Shown: positions 24,587 to 34,036 of the stretch, piece by piece
How the letters are laid out: every line of letters begins with the position of its first letter
How positions within the stretch are numbered: the first letter of the stretch is position 1
Assembly (NCBI RefSeq): GCF_016424485.1
Contig: NZ_JAELUP010000107.1
Coordinates: forward strand, 80,717-144,716
Reading direction: 5' to 3'
From: Paenibacillus roseus
Lineage (GTDB): Bacteria > Bacillota > Bacilli > Paenibacillales > Paenibacillaceae
Length of the DNA stretch: 64,000 nucleotides
The notes under the pieces: generated by a model
Database searches by the model: none
The model's input: the letters and a program-made list of their open reading frames with translations, nothing else
Told to the model about the DNA's origin: nothing
Made by a program: the position numbers and the translations under genes

Positions 24587-27028
24587 CTATTTTCTCAATT
24601 CCGCATGAAAAGATTGTTCTAATCTTTCGACGACTTTGGCGTGAAGCTCCGTAACTTCCTCATCCGTCAAAGTGCGCTCGGCATGGCGGTATACAAGGGA
24701 CAGCGCCACGCTCTTCTTGTCAGCTCCGAGCCGTTCGCCGGTATAGATGTCGAATACCTCGACCGACTCCAGCAGCTCGCCTGCCGTCTCCACGATTGCC
24801 GTCTTCAGACTGCCTGTCTCCTGCTTCCGGTCAATGACCACGGCAATATCCCGAGTGCTCGCCGGAAAGCGCGGCAGCGCGCGGTATACAATTGAGCTGT
24901 CGGCAGCTTCATACAGCGCCTCGAGGTTCAGCTCGAAGACGTACGTATCGGCCAGGTCCAGCTCACGCTGCGTATCCGGGTGAAGCTGTCCAATATAGCC
25001 GATCGTCTCACTGCCGCGAGGCGTATCCAGCAGAATCGCGGCCGTACGCCCCGGATGCATCTGCTCCGGCGCAGCCGCTTGCAGATTCACCTTGCCGGAC
25101 AATCCGAGCAGTTCAATGACGGCTTCCAGAACGCCCTTGATATCGTAGAAGTCCACAGCTTCCGCCTTCACATTCCATTGCGGATGGCGGCGGCTGCCGG
25201 TCAGCAGCGCAGCCAGCTTCTGGCGCTCATGCGGCTGGCGTGTCAGCTCGGCTTCGTCTGTCAGGAACACGCTGCCTGCTTCAAAGATGGCGATATTCTC
25301 GTTCTTGCGGTTGCGATTGTACGCCGCAATGTCCAGCAGATTCGGCAGGATGCTTGTACGCAGCACGCTGCGGTCCTCGCTCATCGGCATGGACAATCTG
25401 ACCGGCACCGCATTGCCTGAGATGGCCGGGAATAAGCTAGTACGCTCCGGTGAAGTGAAAGAATAGCTGATTACTTCATGCAAGCCGGCATCGGTCAGGC
25501 GGTTGCGAATCTGACGGCGGATTGCCTGGGATGCGGTCAGTGCGCCCGGTGTAGTCGCGCCCTCGATTGGCGTCGTCGGAATATTGTCGTAGCCGTACAG
25601 ACGGGCAATTTCTTCAATAATATCGACATCGCGGGTGATGTCGCCGCGGCGGCTTGGCGCCCTCACCACATAGCTGTCCGGCTGCGGCTCTTCATACTCC
25701 ACATTCAGACGGCCAAAAATTGTCTTGATCTCGAGTCCCGACAGCTCTGTACCGAGGTAACGGTTGATCCGTTCACGGGATACGCTGATCTGCACAGACT
25801 TGATCGCTTCAGAGCCGGCGGCTACGACGCCTTCTGCAATATGACCGTCTGCATATTCAGCTATCAGAGAAGCTGCGCGTTCCAGCGCCTTCAGCACAAC
25901 TGCCGGATCAACTTCCTTCTCGAAGCGGATGCTTGCTTCGGAGCGAAGGCCAAACTGGCGTGATGTTTTACGAACTGTACCTCCGTCAAAATGGGCGGAT
26001 TCCAGCAGGATGTTGACCGTGTCCTCAGACACCTCGGAATTTGCACCGCCCATAACACCCGCAAGGGCGATCGGTTGCGTACCGTCGGTAATGACGAGCA
26101 TATGCGGCTCCAACTTGCGCAATTGGCCGTCCAATGTCTCCAATGTCTCGCCTTCGCGGGCCAGACGGACATCGATTTTGCCGCCGGCTACCTTGTCCGC
26201 ATCAAATGCATGCAGCGGCTGTCCGTATTCAAGCATGACATAATTGGTAATATCGACGATATTGCTGATCGGTCTGACACCAGCTGCAATCAGGCGATTT
26301 TGCATCCATTGCGGGGACGGAGCCAGCTTGATGCCTTTAATATAGCGCGCAGCATAGTGGGAGCACTGCTCCGGCGAGCTGATTTGAACAGAAATATGAT
26401 CCTCTGCTTTGGCCGAGGAAGCAGGAATCTGAAATTCCGGCAGCTTGACCGAACCACCGGTAAGAGCAGCAATCTCATAAGCAACACCGAGCATACTCAG
26501 CGCATCGGAGCGATTCGGCGTCAGATCGAGATCGAGAATCTCGTCATCCAGACCGAGCACGTCCGCAATCGGCGTACCTAGCTTAAGGCCTTGCGGCAGC
26601 ACGAGAATGCCATCCTGCTGTTCCTTCGGGAGCAGCTTGTCGTTAATACCCAATTCCTTCGCAGAGCAGATCATTCCCTGTGATTCCACGCCCCGCAGCT
26701 TGGCGCGCTTGATGGCCAAGCCTCCGGGCAGCTTCGCGCCTACTGTCGCTACCGGTACATGCTGTCCGGCATCCACATTGCGTGCGCCGCAGACGATCTG
26801 CAGTTCTTCGCCTGTACCTACATCTACTTGACATACATTCAATTTATCCGCATCCGGGTGCTTTTCCTTTGACTTCACATAGCCGACGACAACACCGGTC
26901 ACGCCCTGGTTGCGCGCCTCGACGCCGTCTACCTCAATGCCGCCGCGAGTAAGCTTCTCCGCCAGCTCCTGGGCGCTGAATCCGGACACATCCACATAAT
27001 CTTTCAACCATTTATACGATACCTTCAT
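24587..27028 (-). CDS. pheT: Phenylalanyl-tRNA synthetase beta subunit
   Basis: An 813-residue beta chain of the heterotetrameric enzyme that charges tRNA-Phe. It contains the tRNA-binding OB fold (about 40-155, VVGYVKSKEKHPDADKLNVCQVDVG), the B3/B4 editing domain (about 210-390), B5 (about 405-480, with EEIARLYGYDNIP), the catalytic-like core and the C-terminal anticodon-binding FDX-ACB domain (about 720-813, FPASTRDIAVVIDRK). Its length is normal. It starts 44 bases after pheS. Confidence 0.97.
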   Translation of the reverse strand: MKVSYKWLKDYVDVSGFSAQELAEKLTRGGIEVDGVEARNQGVTGVVVGYVKSKEKHPDADKLNVCQVDVGTGEELQIVCGARNVDAGQHVPVATVGAKLPGGLAIKRAKLRGVESQGMICSAKELGINDKLLPKEQQDGILVLPQGLKLGTPIADVLGLDDEILDLDLTPNRSDALSMLGVAYEIAALTGGSVKLPEFQIPASSAKAEDHISVQISSPEQCSHYAARYIKGIKLAPSPQWMQNRLIAAGVRPISNIVDITNYVMLEYGQPLHAFDADKVAGGKIDVRLAREGETLETLDGQLRKLEPHMLVITDGTQPIALAGVMGGANSEVSEDTVNILLESAHFDGGTVRKTSRQFGLRSEASIRFEKEVDPAVVLKALERAASLIAEYADGHIAEGVVAAGSEAIKSVQISVSRERINRYLGTELSGLEIKTIFGRLNVEYEEPQPDSYVVRAPSRRGDITRDVDIIEEIARLYGYDNIPTTPIEGATTPGALTASQAIRRQIRNRLTDAGLHEVISYSFTSPERTSLFPAISGNAVPVRLSMPMSEDRSVLRTSILPNLLDIAAYNRNRKNENIAIFEAGSVFLTDEAELTRQPHERQKLAALLTGSRRHPQWNVKAEAVDFYDIKGVLEAVIELLGLSGKVNLQAAAPEQMHPGRTAAILLDTPRGSETIGYIGQLHPDTQRELDLADTYVFELNLEALYEAADSSIVYRALPRFPASTRDIAVVIDRKQETGSLKTAIVETAGELLESVEVFDIYTGERLGADKKSVALSLVYRHAERTLTDEEVTELHAKVVERLEQSFHAELRK

Positions 27029-27072
27029 TCTATACCCCTTCTTTCTTCGCTCTTATCGCTGGATTCCCACGG

Positions 27073-28107
27073 TCACATTCTTGCAAACTGGCTCAAGAAG
27101 CGCAGATCATTCGTGTAGAAATGACGAATATCGTCAATGCCGTATTTCAATAGCGCAATCCGTTCAACACCCATTCCGAACGCGAAGCCGCTAACTTCGT
27201 TCGGGTCATAGCCGCCCATCTCCAGTACACGCGGATGAACCATGCCGCAGCCGAGAATTTCGAGCCAGCCGCTCTGCTTGCACATCCGACAGCCATGTCC
27301 GCCGCATTGTACGCAAGTCACATCCACCTCGGCGCTAGGCTCCGTGAACGGGAAGAAGCTTGGGCGCAGCCGAATTTGCGTCTGTTCGCCGAAAATTTGC
27401 TGCACGAATTGAAGCAGCGTGCCCTTCAAATCGCTCATGCGGATATTTTTATCAATAACCAGCCCTTCAATCTGATTGAACTGGAAGGAGTGTGTCGCAT
27501 CATCATCATCGCGGCGGTATACCTTGCCCGGGCAGATGATTTTAACAGGCGTCTTGCCGTTCATTGCCTTCATCGTACGAATCTGTACCGGTGACGTCTG
27601 CGTACGCATCAGAATTTCATCCGTAATATAGAACGAATCCTGCATATCGCGGGCCGGGTGATTTTTCGGCAGATTCAGCGCCTCGAAGTTATAATAATCG
27701 GTCTCCACCTCAGGGCCTTCCGCGACCGTATAGCCCATGCCGATGAAAATATCCTCGATCTCCTGAACCACTTTGTTCAGCGGGTGAACAGCCCCGGCAG
27801 CTGTCTTTGTTCCAGGCAGCGTCACGTCAATCGTCTCCGCACGCAGCCGGTTTTCCGTCTCCTGACGAATGAACAGCTCCTGCTTCTCGCTGATGACCGC
27901 TTCAATTGCCGCGCGCACTTCATTGCCCACTTGTCCGATAATCGGACGCTCTTCATTGCTCAGGCTGCCCATGCCGCGCAAAATTTCCGTCAGCGCCCCC
28001 TTCTTGCCCAGGTACTTGATCCGCAAATCATTGAGCACACCCGGATCGGCAACCTGCTTCAGCTCCTCCAGCGCCTCCTGGCGCAATGCTTCCAATCGTT
28101 CCTTCAT
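27073..28107 (-). CDS. pheS: Phenylalanyl-tRNA synthetase alpha subunit
   Basis: A 344-residue catalytic chain that activates phenylalanine and joins it to tRNA-Phe with PheT. The N-terminal coiled-coil arm binds tRNA; the class II core shows motif 2 (KVYRRDDDDATHSFQFNQIEG) and motif 3 (GFAFGMGVERIALLKYGI). The phenylalanine-pocket region RPSFFPFTEPSAEVDV is intact. It lies downstream of a T-box leader and is first in the pheST operon. Confidence 0.97.
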   Translation of the reverse strand: MKERLEALRQEALEELKQVADPGVLNDLRIKYLGKKGALTEILRGMGSLSNEERPIIGQVGNEVRAAIEAVISEKQELFIRQETENRLRAETIDVTLPGTKTAAGAVHPLNKVVQEIEDIFIGMGYTVAEGPEVETDYYNFEALNLPKNHPARDMQDSFYITDEILMRTQTSPVQIRTMKAMNGKTPVKIICPGKVYRRDDDDATHSFQFNQIEGLVIDKNIRMSDLKGTLLQFVQQIFGEQTQIRLRPSFFPFTEPSAEVDVTCVQCGGHGCRMCKQSGWLEILGCGMVHPRVLEMGGYDPNEVSGFAFGMGVERIALLKYGIDDIRHFYTNDLRFLSQFARM

Positions 28108-28144
28108 GAATAGCCCTCCTCAACTGGATATGCAAGTGAAAAAT

Positions 28145-28434
28145 AAAAAAAGGCCCTTCCTCCCCCGCAAGGGACGGAAAGACCGTGGTACCACCCTAAT
28201 TCAGATTGTCAGCCCCGGCGAAAAGCCAAAACCTCAATCCCTCAAAATCCGACTAACGGTTCGGCGCCGGGTTATCCTAATGGGACTCATTTTGAACAAA
28301 ATGACGACCGTTCAGCAACCTGCTCAAGAGCGAACTTCGGCAGCCTGATTTCATAAAGACACTTCCAGTCTCCGGTGTCCTCTCCCTGAATGAAGGCACT
28401 GCGTACTCTTCTCTTTCATTGCATTTCATTTCAT
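28145..28434 (-). ncRNA. T-box riboswitch leader (phenylalanine)
   Basis: The minus strand carries the invariant T-box AGGGTGGTACCACGG (28183-28197), followed by a terminator hairpin (GGTCTTTCC with GGAAGGGCC, about 28152-28184) and TTTTTTTATTTTT. Upstream is a stem-I-like region with a probable specifier UUC (28332-28334) in the context GAAGTTCGCTC. Uncharged tRNA-Phe would stabilise the antiterminator and allow pheST transcription. The specifier was placed by eye, without folding. Confidence 0.9.
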
Positions 28435-28440
28435 TTCTTC

Positions 28441-28469
28441 ATTATATGCAAAGCTCGTTGGCGATGCAA
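28441..28469 (-). promoter_or_regulatory. Promoter of the pheST T-box leader
   Basis: On the minus strand TTGCAT (28464-28469), a 17-base spacer and TATAAT (28441-28446). It begins 10 bases after the hflC stop, with no terminator visible between, so hflKC transcripts may also enter the leader. Confidence 0.75.
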
Positions 28470-28479
28470 GAGGGGCTTC

Positions 28480-29349
28480 TTATTTATTGCCCAGCAACAC
28501 TTGGGTATACGGCGAGTCGATCGGCAGCATAATTATCGTCTCCCCTTGAATGGTCGTCACATAGCTTTCCAACGTACGGTAAAGCTTATAGAAATTCTTG
28601 TCCTTACCGTAAGACTCATTATAAATTCTCGCTGCTTCCTGCTCGCCTTCAGCGACAATTTTCTTCGCATCGGACTCAGCTTTGGCAATCAGCTCTCTGG
28701 CCTGGCGATCTGCATTGGACGTAATTTTGCGGGATTCCTCATCCCCTTCAGACAAATATCCTGCGGCAATCGACTGCCTGTCGGAAATCATCCGGTTGTA
28801 TACGCTCTCCTTATTCTCCTTCGGCAAATCGGTGCGCTTGATGCGAACGTCTACGATTTCAATCCCGTAGCTTTGACGCTCCGACATTTCGGATACATCT
28901 TTGGTAATATCATCATTTAGATTGCCACGCGCCGTATCCTCACTGATAATGCTCCCGTACTCCACCTCGGAGAGCTTTCTTCTGACTGTGTTGTATACGG
29001 CGTCGCCGATACGTCCCTCAGCGGCTGATACGGTGCGCAGCGTTTGCAGAAACTTCTGCGGCTCCTTGATCCGCCAGACTGTGTAGTTGTCGACGTTGAT
29101 CGGTTTTTTATCCTTGGTCAAAATCGGTGTCGGGTTGCTCTCATAAATTTGCTGGTACTTCGGCAGGCTCGTCACCGTCTGAATAAACGGAATTTTTACC
29201 TTGATGCCCGGATCTTGATGAATTCTCTTCGCTTCCCCGAACTGGAGCACAACCTTGTATTCGCCTTCATTTACGACAAACAGTGAACCAGACAACAGTA
29301 CGACCAGGACGACAGCGCCAACTATTGCGGGAATCCATTTCTTATTCAT
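28480..29349 (-). CDS. hflC: Membrane protease regulator HflC (SPFH family)
   Basis: A 289-residue protein with one N-terminal membrane helix (about 5-25) and an SPFH/prohibitin domain (about 25-190), followed by a helical segment rich in Ala/Glu (AKAESDAKKIVAEGEQEAARIY). With HflK it forms a large cage on the membrane that controls the FtsH protease in other bacteria. Its start overlaps the hflK stop by 4 bases. Confidence 0.9.
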   Translation of the reverse strand: MNKKWIPAIVGAVVLVVLLSGSLFVVNEGEYKVVLQFGEAKRIHQDPGIKVKIPFIQTVTSLPKYQQIYESNPTPILTKDKKPINVDNYTVWRIKEPQKFLQTLRTVSAAEGRIGDAVYNTVRRKLSEVEYGSIISEDTARGNLNDDITKDVSEMSERQSYGIEIVDVRIKRTDLPKENKESVYNRMISDRQSIAAGYLSEGDEESRKITSNADRQARELIAKAESDAKKIVAEGEQEAARIYNESYGKDKNFYKLYRTLESYVTTIQGETIIMLPIDSPYTQVLLGNK

Positions 29350-30431
29350 GGCGTGTTTCCTCCCTTTTCATCCTCGGATGACTGTCCCTGAGACGATGGA
29401 GCCTGAGGCGCCGCCGGCGGCACAACCGCTTGGGACTGATTCGAACGGGATGGGCCAAGCAACTCGTTCAGCGGCAAATATTTCACTGTATCCCCGCCGC
29501 CATCGGTAATGATCACCTTCGCATTTGGAAGAATCTTCTCCAGTGTCTCCAGGATGAGACGATCGCTCGTGATATCCGGATTTTTCACATATTCATTATA
29601 GACCGCGTTGAACTTGGCGACATCCCCCTGAGCGTTCACGATTCGGGAATGCTTCTCCGCTTCGGCCTGCTCAATCAGCGCCTGCGCTTCCCCTCTTGCT
29701 TTAGGAAGCCTGTCGTTGACATATTTCTGCGCCTGGTTGACCTTCGTATTCTTCTCTTCGCGGGCATTCGTCACTTCTCTGAACGCCTGCTGCACCGTGC
29801 CCTCCGGCGGCTCGATGTCCTGGAATTTCAAGTCGACAATATGAATACCGGTGTTGTAATGCTGCTGCAGCTCCTCAAGCTGCTTTTTGACCTCGCCTTG
29901 TATGACCGTCTTCCCTTCTGTGATCGCAAAATCCAAATTGGTTGAGCCGATTACAGAACGAATGGCAGATACAGCGGAATTGCGGAGAAACTGCTCCGGA
30001 TTTTCAATATTATAGAGGAATTTTTGCAGATCGGAGACCTTCCACTCTACGACTGCATCAGCAGAAACGAGATTTTCATCCCCTGTGATCATAAGCGCTT
30101 CTTCTTCAATCCCGATATTTTGTTGCCCGTCTGCCTGTCTGTAGCCAATCTGAAGCTGCTGCGTCAAATTAGCCGGTACAATAACTGCCTGTTGAATCGG
30201 ATAAGGCAATTTAAAATGAAGCCCGGACTTTTCCTCCGTATGCGAATATTTGCCGAAGGTCAATATCGCGGCCTGCTCCTGCTCCTGAATCGTGTAAAAT
30301 GAACTCCACCCGATAGCCAGCGCCACCACTACAATAATACCGGCAATAATCTTCTGAATAGAGCCCTTTGGCAACTGGGGCACTCCATTCTGTGGGCTCT
30401 GGTTCTCTCTCCCCCCGGGAAAAACCTCCAT
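29346..30431 (-). CDS. hflK: Membrane protease regulator HflK (SPFH family)
   Basis: About 361 residues: a Gly/Pro/Gln-rich cytoplasmic start, one membrane helix (IIAGIIVVVALAIGW), an SPFH domain with FKVSDLQKFLYNIENPEQ-like strands and helices, and a Ser/Pro/Gln-rich tail. HflK has this layout in proteobacteria too, where it pairs with HflC. The start at ATG 30431 follows AAAGGGTGTG; the frame stays open to 30497 without a ribosome site. The gene pair is translationally coupled. Confidence 0.88.
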   Translation of the reverse strand: MEVFPGGRENQSPQNGVPQLPKGSIQKIIAGIIVVVALAIGWSSFYTIQEQEQAAILTFGKYSHTEEKSGLHFKLPYPIQQAVIVPANLTQQLQIGYRQADGQQNIGIEEEALMITGDENLVSADAVVEWKVSDLQKFLYNIENPEQFLRNSAVSAIRSVIGSTNLDFAITEGKTVIQGEVKKQLEELQQHYNTGIHIVDLKFQDIEPPEGTVQQAFREVTNAREEKNTKVNQAQKYVNDRLPKARGEAQALIEQAEAEKHSRIVNAQGDVAKFNAVYNEYVKNPDITSDRLILETLEKILPNAKVIITDGGGDTVKYLPLNELLGPSRSNQSQAVVPPAAPQAPSSQGQSSEDEKGGNTP

Positions 30432-30532
30432 CTGTTCACACCCTTTCTCTAATGGTACGGAATTATAACGCTTCCTTATAAAAGCCGTATGATACATCCA
30501 TACGCATCAACCAGCCAGACGTTTCAAAAAAA

Positions 30533-30991
30533 TCAGTCCTTCTTCGGATTAAGTTCCTCCAGCATGTTTAACAAGTCATTCATTTGGGTATGAATTTGCA
30601 GGAGCTTCTCCTCCGACACATCGCTCTGATCGAACAGACGCAGCGGAATATTTTTCACCTTATCCTTCAACTTTGTTCCCGCCTCTGTCAGTCCGACCAA
30701 GACAGTGCGCTCATCTTGTTTGTCACGGATGCGTGTAATCAGCCCCATCCCCTCCAGCTTCTTGAGCAGCGGCGACAAGGTGCCAGAATCCAGATACAGA
30801 CGCGCGCCCAGTTCCTTCATGGGCAGCTTACGTCGCTCCCATAGCACCACTAACGTAATATACTGCGTATAAGTCAAGCCGAACTCATCCAGAATAGGCC
30901 GGTACAGCTTAGTCATCTCTTTCGAACAAGCATAAGCTGTGAAGCACAGATGCTGCTCCAGCTTCAAGAACAAATCCTGTTGCTCCATCAT
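30533..30991 (-). CDS. ohrR: Organic hydroperoxide repressor OhrR (MarR family)
   Basis: A 152-residue MarR-family repressor. The single reactive cysteine is present (LEQHLCFTAYACSKEMTKLYRP, C15 or C16 depending on the start), in the context typical of OhrR, where peroxide oxidation releases it from DNA. The winged helix lies at about 45-110 (LGARLYLDSGTLSPLLKKLE, DERTVLVGLT). The start at ATG 30991 follows AAGGAG; the frame extends to 31036 without a site. It is divergent from a glutathione peroxidase gene, with two palindromic operators between. Confidence 0.9.
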   Translation of the reverse strand: MMEQQDLFLKLEQHLCFTAYACSKEMTKLYRPILDEFGLTYTQYITLVVLWERRKLPMKELGARLYLDSGTLSPLLKKLEGMGLITRIRDKQDERTVLVGLTEAGTKLKDKVKNIPLRLFDQSDVSEEKLLQIHTQMNDLLNMLEELNPKKD

Positions 30992-31034
30992 ATGATTTTC
31001 TCCTTTCTCTACCACATGTTCATGTTGTAGCTCC

Positions 31035-31063
31035 ATTATAGTGATTTAATAGATGATTTACAA
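31035..31063 (-). promoter_or_regulatory. Promoter of ohrR
   Basis: On the minus strand TTGTAA (31058-31063), a 17-base spacer and TATAAT (31035-31040). The first OhrR-type palindrome lies immediately upstream of the -35 element. Confidence 0.65.
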
Positions 31064-31065
31064 TC

Positions 31066-31081
31066 TAATTGTATACAATTA
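31066..31081. promoter_or_regulatory. OhrR-type operator 1
   Basis: TAATTGTATACAATTA is a perfect 16-bp palindrome that resembles the AT-rich site bound by Bacillus OhrR. It abuts the ohrR -35 and probably mediates autoregulation. Confidence 0.7.
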
Positions 31082-31097
31082 ATTTAATGGCAACCTG

Positions 31098-31126
31098 TTG
31101 ACAAGTGAATTTAGATTGTATACAAT
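31098..31126 (+). promoter_or_regulatory. gpx promoter overlapped by OhrR-type operator 2
   Basis: TTGACA (31098-31103), a 17-base spacer and TACAAT (31121-31126) form a near-consensus sigma-A promoter. ATTGTATACAAT (31115-31126), the core of operator 1, covers its -10 element, so a bound repressor would block RNA polymerase. Confidence 0.75.
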
Positions 31127-31230
31127 TTAATTGCAAGCAATAATGATGGAATAGCATGACTGCGATACCACCTTAATCGCACGACAATAAACCAATTTAT
31201 GTGGCTGCCACCCACAAGGAGGACTATACA

Positions 31231-31713
31231 ATGAGTTTATATGACATTCAAGTCAGCACCATTCGTGGAACTGAGCAAACCATGACCGATTACAAAGGTC
31301 AGGTGCTCCTGATTGTAAACACAGCCACCAAATGTGGCTTTGCCCCGCAATTCAAAGGCTTGCAGAAGCTGTACATGACCTACAAGGATCAAGGCTTCAA
31401 CATACTGGGCTTCCCGAGCAGCCAATTTATGAATCAGGAGCTGGACCAGGATGACCAGATTGCGGAAGCTTGCGAAATCAATCACGGCGTCACCTTCCCG
31501 CTGTTCTCCAAAATCGATGTCAACGGGAAAAACGCGCACCCGCTTTTCAAGCACCTGACAAGCGAAGCTCCCGGCGCGCTTGGCATCAAGCAGATCAAAT
31601 GGAACTTCACCAAGTTTCTCGTAGATCGCGACGGCCGTGTCTTGAAGCGCTTCGCGCCAACTGACACACCGGAGAGCATTGAACAATATATTAAAGACCT
31701 GCTCGCCCGCTAA
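31231..31713 (+). CDS. gpx: Glutathione-peroxidase-family thiol peroxidase
   Basis: A 160-residue peroxidase. The peroxidatic C35 (NTATKCGFAPQF), the Gln of FPSSQF and the Trp-Asn of KWNFTKF form the active site. C81 in ACEINHGVTFP sits where the resolving cysteine lies in thioredoxin-dependent members, so thioredoxin is the likely electron donor. The length equals Bacillus BsaA. The start at ATG 31231 follows AAGGAGG, while an upstream ATG at 31201 has no site. Control by the divergent OhrR is inferred from the operator over its promoter. Confidence 0.93.
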   Translation: MSLYDIQVSTIRGTEQTMTDYKGQVLLIVNTATKCGFAPQFKGLQKLYMTYKDQGFNILGFPSSQFMNQELDQDDQIAEACEINHGVTFPLFSKIDVNGKNAHPLFKHLTSEAPGALGIKQIKWNFTKFLVDRDGRVLKRFAPTDTPESIEQYIKDLLAR

Positions 31714-31734
31714 GCATCCGTCATTTACTTCCAT

Positions 31735-31778
31735 AAAGACCAAGCAGCGCTTTTTGCGCTTTGCTTGGTCTTTTTTTT
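31735..31778 (+). terminator. Terminator after gpx
   Basis: AAAGACCAAGCA and TGCTTGGTCTTT form a 12-bp stem with an inner GCGC pair, ending in eight Ts. Confidence 0.9.
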
Positions 31779-32172
31779 AGAATATCAGATTTTACAAGAA
31801 GGCGTGTAAATTTGATCGGGTACATTTTTTATTTTACAAATCCTATATTTCGACATTTTTCTCTTAATTTATCATTTATACTGAGTTTGTTAATGCTATT
31901 TTTACAAAAATGAGGATATTATTCCTAATAGTACGAATGTTTTCAAAATCAGGAATCAGCATATTACTACACCAATGTTCCTCGTCCGTCAACTTCACAC
32001 GTAAATCACAGTTCGAGAAAACTCGCCTCATTTTACAACCAAGACGGTCTTTATCCAACTTGACTTGGCATTCCTTTTTACCAAGGCTATCAGATGGATT
32101 ATGTACGGGTCATCCCCTCTTCGAGCATCTATTTTTTCCGTTAGTAGATTTAGAGCAATGTGATCTTATATT

Positions 32173-32200
32173 TTGACAGTAATGTTGTATTCAATATTAT
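32173..32200 (+). promoter_or_regulatory. Promoter of the opp operon
   Basis: TTGACA (32173-32178), a 16-base spacer and TATTAT (32195-32200). It gives a leader of about 95 bases. The preceding stretch 31779-32172 is AT-rich; short frames there lack ribosome sites and I see no gene in it. Confidence 0.65.
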
Positions 32201-32301
32201 GAATATTATATTTCCCATTTATTTATGTAAAATGCTTGAATTGCTTGGGGGGACTGCTGCCTGATCCATTTGAAATATAAAAAAAACAAGGAGGCATATT
32301 T

Positions 32302-33984
32302 ATGAAGAAAAGAATCATGATCGTTCTCAGTATGTTATTAATGACAAGTCTCGTATTTGCGGCATGCTCCAAGCCGACAAACAATCAGCCTGGCAATACC
32401 GGCAACAACAAGGGAACAACTAGCGAAAGAGAAAGCCCTGCACAAGGAGATGCGGGTGGCAATGCGAGCCAGGAGCTGCGGTATAATCTGCACTCAGAGC
32501 CTCCTAGCCTTCATCCGGGACTTGCAAATGACAATGTATCCGGCGGCGTGCTGAATCAGATTCTTGAAGGTTTGACGACAATCGGCAAAAGCGGCAAGCC
32601 CGAGAAGGCGATAGCCGAGCAAATTGATGTTTCGGATGATCAGAAGGTGTATACCTTTAAACTTCGTGATGCAGTATGGAGCAATGGCGACCCGGTCACG
32701 GCTCATGATTTCGAATACGCCTGGAAATGGGTACTGGACCCCGCTAATGAGGCCAAATATGCTTATCAGCTTTATTATATTGAAGGCGCAGAACAGGCCA
32801 ATACGGGCAAGGGCTCGGATGATGCCATCGGTATCAACGCGCTGGATGAGAAAACATTGGAAGTCAAACTGGTCAATCCAACGCCATTCTTCCTGGAGCT
32901 GACAAGCTTCTATACGTATCTGCCGATTAACAGCAAAATTGCGGAAGCCAATAAAAACTGGGCGGACAATGCGGGCGATCTCTATACCTCCAACGGTCCT
33001 TTCAAGCTGGTTGAGTGGTCCCACAACGACAAAGTCGTGCTGTTAAAAAACGATTCGTATTGGGACAAGAATACCGTCAAGCTGGATAAAATTACGATGA
33101 CAATCGTAAATGACGAAAATACCGTGCTCGGCATGTTTGAGAAAAATGAGCTGGATTGGGCCGGCAGCCCGATCGGCGCCCTGCCGACAGATGCAATTCC
33201 GTCGCTGCGCGATTCCGGGAAGCTTCATTCACAGGCCGCTGCCTCGACATATTTCTATAAATTCAATACCACAGAGAAACCGTTTAACAATGCGAATATT
33301 CGAAGAGCTTTCGCCTATGCTATCGATAGACAAGCCATCATTGACAACGTGACGCAGGGCGGCCAGTTCCCGGCGACCGCTTTTGTACCGCCTTCCATTT
33401 TTGCGGATAACAGCAAGGGATTCTTTGCTGACAATGATATCGACAAGGCCAAGGGGTTCCTCCAAAAGGGTCTCGAAGAGCTGGGATATAAAGACGTATC
33501 CGAGCTTCCTGCCATCACTCTCTCCTACAATACAAGCGAAGGCCATCAGAAGATCGCCCAGGCGATTCAGGACATGTGGACGAAAAATCTTGGCGTAGAA
33601 GTCACGCTGGAAAACTCCGAGTGGGCGGTTTATATTGAGAAGCTTCACTCCCTGGACTATCAAGTCGGGCGCATGGGCTGGATAGCAGACTTCAACGATG
33701 CGGTCAATTTCCTGGAGATGTTCCGCGACAAGGACGGCGGCAACAACGATACCGGCTGGGAAAATGCACAGTTCAAGGACCTGCTGGCCAAATCCTCCAC
33801 TGAAAAAGACGCTGCCAAGCGCACGCAACTCCTGAAAGATGCAGAAGCTATTCTGATGGATGAAGTACCGGTGCTGCCGATCTATTTCTATACGAATAAC
33901 TGGGTCGTGAACGACAAGCTCAAGGATGTCTTTATTGACGGCTTGTCCAATATTTATTTCAAATGGGCTTACTTTGAGGCCTGA
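32302..33984 (+). CDS. oppA: Oligopeptide-binding lipoprotein
   Basis: A 560-residue substrate-binding protein of the ABC peptide importer. The signal peptide ends in the lipobox FAAC (Cys about 21) and is followed by an Asn/Gly/Ser-rich linker. The fold is that of family 5 extracellular binding proteins (LRYNLHSEPPSLHPGLANDN, then ANIRRAFAYAIDRQ). The size fits OppA rather than dipeptide-binding DppE; specificity is not certain. It is first in the operon, with ribosome site AAGGAGG. Confidence 0.9.
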   Translation: MKKRIMIVLSMLLMTSLVFAACSKPTNNQPGNTGNNKGTTSERESPAQGDAGGNASQELRYNLHSEPPSLHPGLANDNVSGGVLNQILEGLTTIGKSGKPEKAIAEQIDVSDDQKVYTFKLRDAVWSNGDPVTAHDFEYAWKWVLDPANEAKYAYQLYYIEGAEQANTGKGSDDAIGINALDEKTLEVKLVNPTPFFLELTSFYTYLPINSKIAEANKNWADNAGDLYTSNGPFKLVEWSHNDKVVLLKNDSYWDKNTVKLDKITMTIVNDENTVLGMFEKNELDWAGSPIGALPTDAIPSLRDSGKLHSQAAASTYFYKFNTTEKPFNNANIRRAFAYAIDRQAIIDNVTQGGQFPATAFVPPSIFADNSKGFFADNDIDKAKGFLQKGLEELGYKDVSELPAITLSYNTSEGHQKIAQAIQDMWTKNLGVEVTLENSEWAVYIEKLHSLDYQVGRMGWIADFNDAVNFLEMFRDKDGGNNDTGWENAQFKDLLAKSSTEKDAAKRTQLLKDAEAILMDEVPVLPIYFYTNNWVVNDKLKDVFIDGLSNIYFKWAYFEA

Positions 33985-34036
33985 CCCTCATGCTGAACAC
34001 AATCCTTATCAATAAATACGGAGGTGTCCGGCCATC

